Of a stretch of DNA of 8,936 nt, positions 5,996 through 8,936 are shown piece by piece. The translations under genes and the position numbers were made by a program. Each line of letters opens with the position of its first letter. The first letter of the stretch is position 1. Origin of the DNA: Bacteroidales bacterium GP2 (GTDB lineage Bacteria; Bacteroidota; Bacteroidia; Bacteroidales; Muribaculaceae). The DNA is taken from contig DAAJ01000058.1 in NCBI GenBank assembly GCA_001701115.1, positions 1 to 8,936 of the forward strand, read 5' to 3'. Below the pieces are notes generated by a model. It saw only the letters and a program-made list of their open reading frames with translations. It made no database searches and had not been told where the DNA came from.

Positions 5996-6754
5996 TTATT
6001 TGACAGGCATTCCGTAGCCTTGGCTGACTATAAAGTCAAAATATACTTTCGAGAAGTGCTCATTTGCATCCTTTGTGTAGCGGACATCGGTAAACACCTG
6101 CGCAAGGGTTTTCTTGTTATTCTCCTCAACGAACCCGCGGCTGTCGTCACGCGCCTCTTTTTCCGCATACAAATCAATTATCTCGCCATCGGTATAGTCA
6201 TAATACTGCTCACGATGCAGGACCGCGCTGACAGGAAGGCGACCGCAATCAACCCCGGAGTCCGCAGGATAACCGAGAGTAAGAGTGGTTACCGGAACAA
6301 CCAGCTCCGGAAGGCGGAGAATCTCGGCAATCTTAGGAGCATTGTAGGTGGTTGTGCCAAGGTAGCAACAACCGAGTCCACGCATCTCTGCCGCCGTGCA
6401 GAACTGCTGCGCAAAAATTGTGGTGTCAAGCACCGCGGTCATAAACGACTGGAAGTTGTCATAACCGGGATTTGCCTCACTGAGCACGCACCATCTGGTA
6501 AACCGGCTGAAGTCAGCGCAAAAAGTAAGCACCACATCGCATGAAGTCACTGACGGCTGGTTGAAATGGCAAGGGGCAAGCATCTCCTTGATATCCTGTG
6601 AACGTGTAGCGATTACGCTGTACAGTTGCATATTTCCGGTAGTGGGCGCATGCGCAGCCTCGCCCACAAGCTCCTCAAGCATCTCATCGCTGATGTGGCG
6701 CGGGGTGTAATTCCTGATGGTGCGCCGCTCTTCAAAAAATCTCTTATTGGTCAT
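5996..6754 (-). CDS. Nitroreductase-family FMN oxidoreductase (NfsA/FRP-like)
   Basis: This protein has 252 residues when started at ATG 6754 (MTNKRFFEERR). It belongs to the FMN-dependent nitroreductase fold, whose members use NAD(P)H to reduce nitro compounds, quinones or free flavin in the cytoplasm. Family motifs visible are RRTIRNYT at 10-17 (phosphate and FMN binding), APTTGNMQ at 36-43, GLGCCYLG at 126-133, and LTLGYPA at 158-164. The C-terminal half has the extended segment that fits NfsA/flavin-reductase members better than short NfsB types. The frame stays open upstream to 7018, but that extension is AT-rich, lacks family similarity and would overlap the promoter at 6778-6808 and the opposite-strand promoter region, so I choose 6754. 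The gene converges on dnaA and diverges from the ribonucleotide reductase gene. The physiological substrate cannot be told from sequence. Confidence 0.88.
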   Translation of the reverse strand: MTNKRFFEERRTIRNYTPRHISDEMLEELVGEAAHAPTTGNMQLYSVIATRSQDIKEMLAPCHFNQPSVTSCDVVLTFCADFSRFTRWCVLSEANPGYDNFQSFMTAVLDTTIFAQQFCTAAEMRGLGCCYLGTTTYNAPKIAEILRLPELVVPVTTLTLGYPADSGVDCGRLPVSAVLHREQYYDYTDGEIIDLYAEKEARDDSRGFVEENNKKTLAQVFTDVRYTKDANEHFSKVYFDFIVSQGYGMPVK

Positions 6755-6777
6755 AGGTTTGTAATTATATTCTGCTC

Positions 6778-6808
6778 CAAAATTAATAAAATAGATACGC
6801 GCTGACAA
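6778..6808 (-). promoter_or_regulatory. Promoter of the nitroreductase gene
   Basis: On the minus strand, TTG (plus 6806-6808) is followed by a 20-bp spacer and TAATTTTG (plus 6778-6785), an exact match to the Bacteroidetes -33/-7 arrangement. Transcription would start near 6771, about 17 nt before ATG 6754. This supports the shorter start of the gene. Confidence 0.7.
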
Positions 6809-6930
6809 TAGCGGAACTTGTTTTTGGAAAACTTTTCTATTGCATAAAAATACTGCATACTTAATTATCAGCGTTTTAATCAAAGCAATTGGAAAACTTA
6901 TCAACATTTTACATTTTTCTCCGTTACCTG

Positions 6931-6962
6931 TTTGTCCAATCGGAAAAAAATCACAAATTTTG
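6931..6962 (+). promoter_or_regulatory. Probable promoter of the ribonucleotide reductase gene
   Basis: TTTG at 6931-6934, a 20-bp spacer and AAATTTTG at 6955-6962 match TTTG-N20-TAnnTTTG with one mismatch. Transcription would start near 6969, leaving a leader of about 80 nt before GTG 7051. I see no cobalamin-riboswitch B12 box or NrdR-box pair in this leader. Confidence 0.55.
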
Positions 6963-7050
6963 CAGCCGGCTATGAAATACTGCGTTGAGAGGATATACTT
7001 TCCAATTTTATTCCTCAACCGATTAACAAAAAGAATTACATTTTACCACA

Positions 7051-8936
7051 GTGGAGAACACTACTTACAGTCACGATGAGGCAAATGAGGCTTCATTGAA
7101 ATACTTTGACGGCGACGAGCTCGCCGCAAGAGTCTGGGTGAGCAAATATGCGCTCAAGGATTCCTACGGAAACCTATACGAGAAAACTCCTGCGGACATG
7201 CACCGCCGCCTTGCACGGGAGATCGCCCGAATAGAAAAGAATTACCCTGACCCGATGAGCGAGGAGGAGATTTTCAACCTTCTTGACAAATTCAAATACA
7301 TTGTGCCTCAGGGAAGCCCTATGACAGGAATAGGCAACGAGTTTCAGGTTGCATCGCTGAGCAACTGCTTCGTAATCGGTCTTGACGGCAAACCGGACTC
7401 ATACGGAGGCATAATAAAGATTGACGAAGAGCAGGTGCAGCTAATGAAGAGAAGAGGCGGAGTAGGACATGACCTGTCGCATATACGCCCTAAAGGCACT
7501 CCAGTAAAAAATTCAGCCTTGACCTCAACCGGACTCGTGCCGTTTATGGAACGGTTCTCCAACTCCACACGTGAAGTTGCGCAGGACGGACGCCGCGGAG
7601 CGCTGATGCTGAGCGTCAGCATCAAGCATCCTGACTCGGAATCGTTTATCGACGCAAAGATGACTGAGGGCAAAGTCACCGGAGCAAATGTGTCTGTAAG
7701 GATAGACGATGAATTCATGGAAGCCGCGACAAACGGCACTCCTTACCGCCAGCAATTCCCCACTACCTCTGCCAATCCTGACATCGTGCGCGAAACAGAC
7801 GCAAAGGCACTGTGGGAAAAGATTGTGCATAACGCATGGAAGAGCGCTGAGCCAGGAGTCCTTTTCTGGGATACAATCATCCGTGAATCTGTGCCTGACT
7901 GCTATGCGGATTTAGGCTTCCAGACCATATCCACCAATCCATGCGGTGAAATTCCACTATGCCCTTACGACAGCTGCCGCCTGCTCGCTGTAAACCTTTA
8001 CAGCTACGTCAAGAATCCATTTACCAAAGATGCGGAATTTGATTTCAACCTGTTTGCCAACCATATCCGAAAGGCACAGCGCATAATGGATGACATTATC
8101 GACCTTGAAGCTGAGAAAATCGACAAAATCATCGCCAAAGTAGAATCTGACCCGGAAACCGCAGAGGTAAAGCAGACCGAAATGAACCTCTGGCATAAAA
8201 TCCGCACCAAGACATTGCTCGGACGCCGCACAGGAGTAGGCACTACCGGAGAAGGTGACATGCTTGCCGCGCTCGGACTGAGATACGGCACTCCTGAAGC
8301 CACTGATTTCTCTGAGAAAGTGCATCGCGCACTCGCCCTTGCAGCATACCGCGAGTCTGTGGAACTGGCACGTCAGCGTGGAGCGTTTGAAATATACGAT
8401 GCTGAGCGCGAAGCTAACAATCCATATATCAACCGCCTCAAAGAAGCCGATCCGGAACTCTACGAGGATATGAAAAAATACGGAAGGCGCAATATAGCTT
8501 GCCTCACAATCGCCCCGACTGGAACAACAAGCCTCATGACGCGCACCACAAGCGGAATCGAACCGGTTTTCATGCCGGTGTACAAGCGCCGCCGCAAAAT
8601 AAATCCCGGCGATGCCGACGTGCGCATAGATTTCGTTGACGAAAACGGGGATGCTTTCGAGGAATACATCGTTTATCATCCCAAATTCATTACCTGGATG
8701 GAAACCAACGGCATAGAAGCGCGCCAGGACTATACCCAGGAGCAAATTGACGAGCTCGTTGCCAAATCACCTTATTATAAAGCCACCTCAAGCGATGTTG
8801 ACTGGCTTGAAAAAGTGAGGATGCAGGGACGCGTCCAGAAATGGGTGGACCATTCAATCTCTGTTACCATCAACCTGCCTGCCGATGTGACCGAAGAACT
8901 TGTGAACCGGCTATATGTAGAGGCTTGGAAGAGCGG
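7051..8936 (+). CDS. nrdJ: Adenosylcobalamin-dependent class II ribonucleoside-diphosphate reductase (partial, C-terminus beyond window)
   Basis: This enzyme reduces ribonucleotides to deoxyribonucleotides using a radical made from coenzyme B12, so it works with or without oxygen. The first 628 or so codons are present and the frame is open to the edge. Visible features are SLSNCFVIG with active-site Cys106, KRRGGVGHDLSHIRPKG (about 131-147), NPCGEIPL at 296-303 with catalytic Cys298 and Glu300, and APTGTTSLM at about 488-496. The catalytic thiyl and one redox cysteine are therefore in place; the C-terminal redox cysteines are outside. There is no N-terminal ATP-cone. An in-frame TAA at 7024 limits the start, and GTG 7051 gives VENTTYSHDEA, which matches how Bacteroides relatives begin; the next in-frame ATG (7198) would delete conserved sequence. 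No radical-generating NrdB or NrdG is seen. The gene is divergent from the nitroreductase. Confidence 0.93.
   Translation, partial: MENTTYSHDEANEASLKYFDGDELAARVWVSKYALKDSYGNLYEKTPADMHRRLAREIARIEKNYPDPMSEEEIFNLLDKFKYIVPQGSPMTGIGNEFQVASLSNCFVIGLDGKPDSYGGIIKIDEEQVQLMKRRGGVGHDLSHIRPKGTPVKNSALTSTGLVPFMERFSNSTREVAQDGRRGALMLSVSIKHPDSESFIDAKMTEGKVTGANVSVRIDDEFMEAATNGTPYRQQFPTTSANPDIVRETDAKALWEKIVHNAWKSAEPGVLFWDTIIRESVPDCYADLGFQTISTNPCGEIPLCPYDSCRLLAVNLYSYVKNPFTKDAEFDFNLFANHIRKAQRIMDDIIDLEAEKIDKIIAKVESDPETAEVKQTEMNLWHKIRTKTLLGRRTGVGTTGEGDMLAALGLRYGTPEATDFSEKVHRALALAAYRESVELARQRGAFEIYDAEREANNPYINRLKEADPELYEDMKKYGRRNIACLTIAPTGTTSLMTRTTSGIEPVFMPVYKRRRKINPGDADVRIDFVDENGDAFEEYIVYHPKFITWMETNGIEARQDYTQEQIDELVAKSPYYKATSSDVDWLEKVRMQGRVQKWVDHSISVTINLPADVTEELVNRLYVEAWKS

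Noticed and set aside
6898..6906. DnaA-box-like TTATCAACA between the nitroreductase and reductase genes
   Set aside because: Single site with one mismatch to TTATNCACA and no cluster around it, so it is not evidence for an origin.
6755..7018. 88-residue N-terminal extension of the nitroreductase
   Set aside because: The family begins at the MTNKRFFEERR region. The extension is AT-rich, has no family motif and would include the gene's own well-matched promoter at 6778-6808.
6963..7050. Cobalamin riboswitch in the leader of the B12-dependent reductase
   Set aside because: The leader is only about 80 nt and I see neither a B12-box-like sequence nor the expected multi-stem structure.
6840..7079. 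Plus-strand frame of 79 codons overlapping the reductase leader
   Set aside because: It spans the predicted promoter and leader of the class II reductase and overlaps its start in another frame. No domain or ribosome-binding signal is seen.

Overview
The window looks like a chromosomal segment from a Bacteroidales gut bacterium, most likely Muribaculaceae-like. This is inferred, not searched. The grounds are promoter elements of the Bacteroidetes TAnnTTTG type in front of several genes, little use of Shine-Dalgarno sites, a lipoprotein carrying a Bacteroidetes surface-export signal, and proteins (MlaD-like, DnaA, class II ribonucleotide reductase) that read like Bacteroidales versions.

Region 1 (1-2081) is accessory in character. 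A surface lipoprotein gene (369-1676) consists mostly of 14 in-frame 63-bp leucine-rich repeats. It is preceded by an uninterrupted run of 14 G (299-312). Two related copies of a roughly 37-bp repeat flank it in opposite orientation (51-87 on minus, 1907-1944 on plus). The downstream intergenic stretch is also rich in small hairpins. A surface protein with an expandable repeat array and a slippage-prone tract upstream suggests phase and antigenic or ligand-binding variation. This is the most interesting part of the window.

Region 2 (2082-4200) is a cell-envelope pair. A secreted zinc N-acetylmuramoyl-L-alanine amidase with a C-terminal SPOR-like domain is followed 37 bp later by an inner-membrane-anchored MlaD/MCE-type lipid-transport protein. 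The pair is probably one operon, with a hairpin after it at 4239-4278.

Region 3 (4201-8936) is core metabolism and replication. A 333-bp leader precedes dnaA (4534-5922), which ends at a strong terminator (5945-5982). A nitroreductase gene (5996-6754, minus) converges on dnaA. The nitroreductase is divergent from a cobalamin-dependent class II ribonucleotide reductase gene that begins at GTG 7051 and runs off the right edge. Replication initiation and deoxynucleotide supply therefore sit close together.

No tRNA, rRNA, CRISPR array, transposase or integrase was seen.
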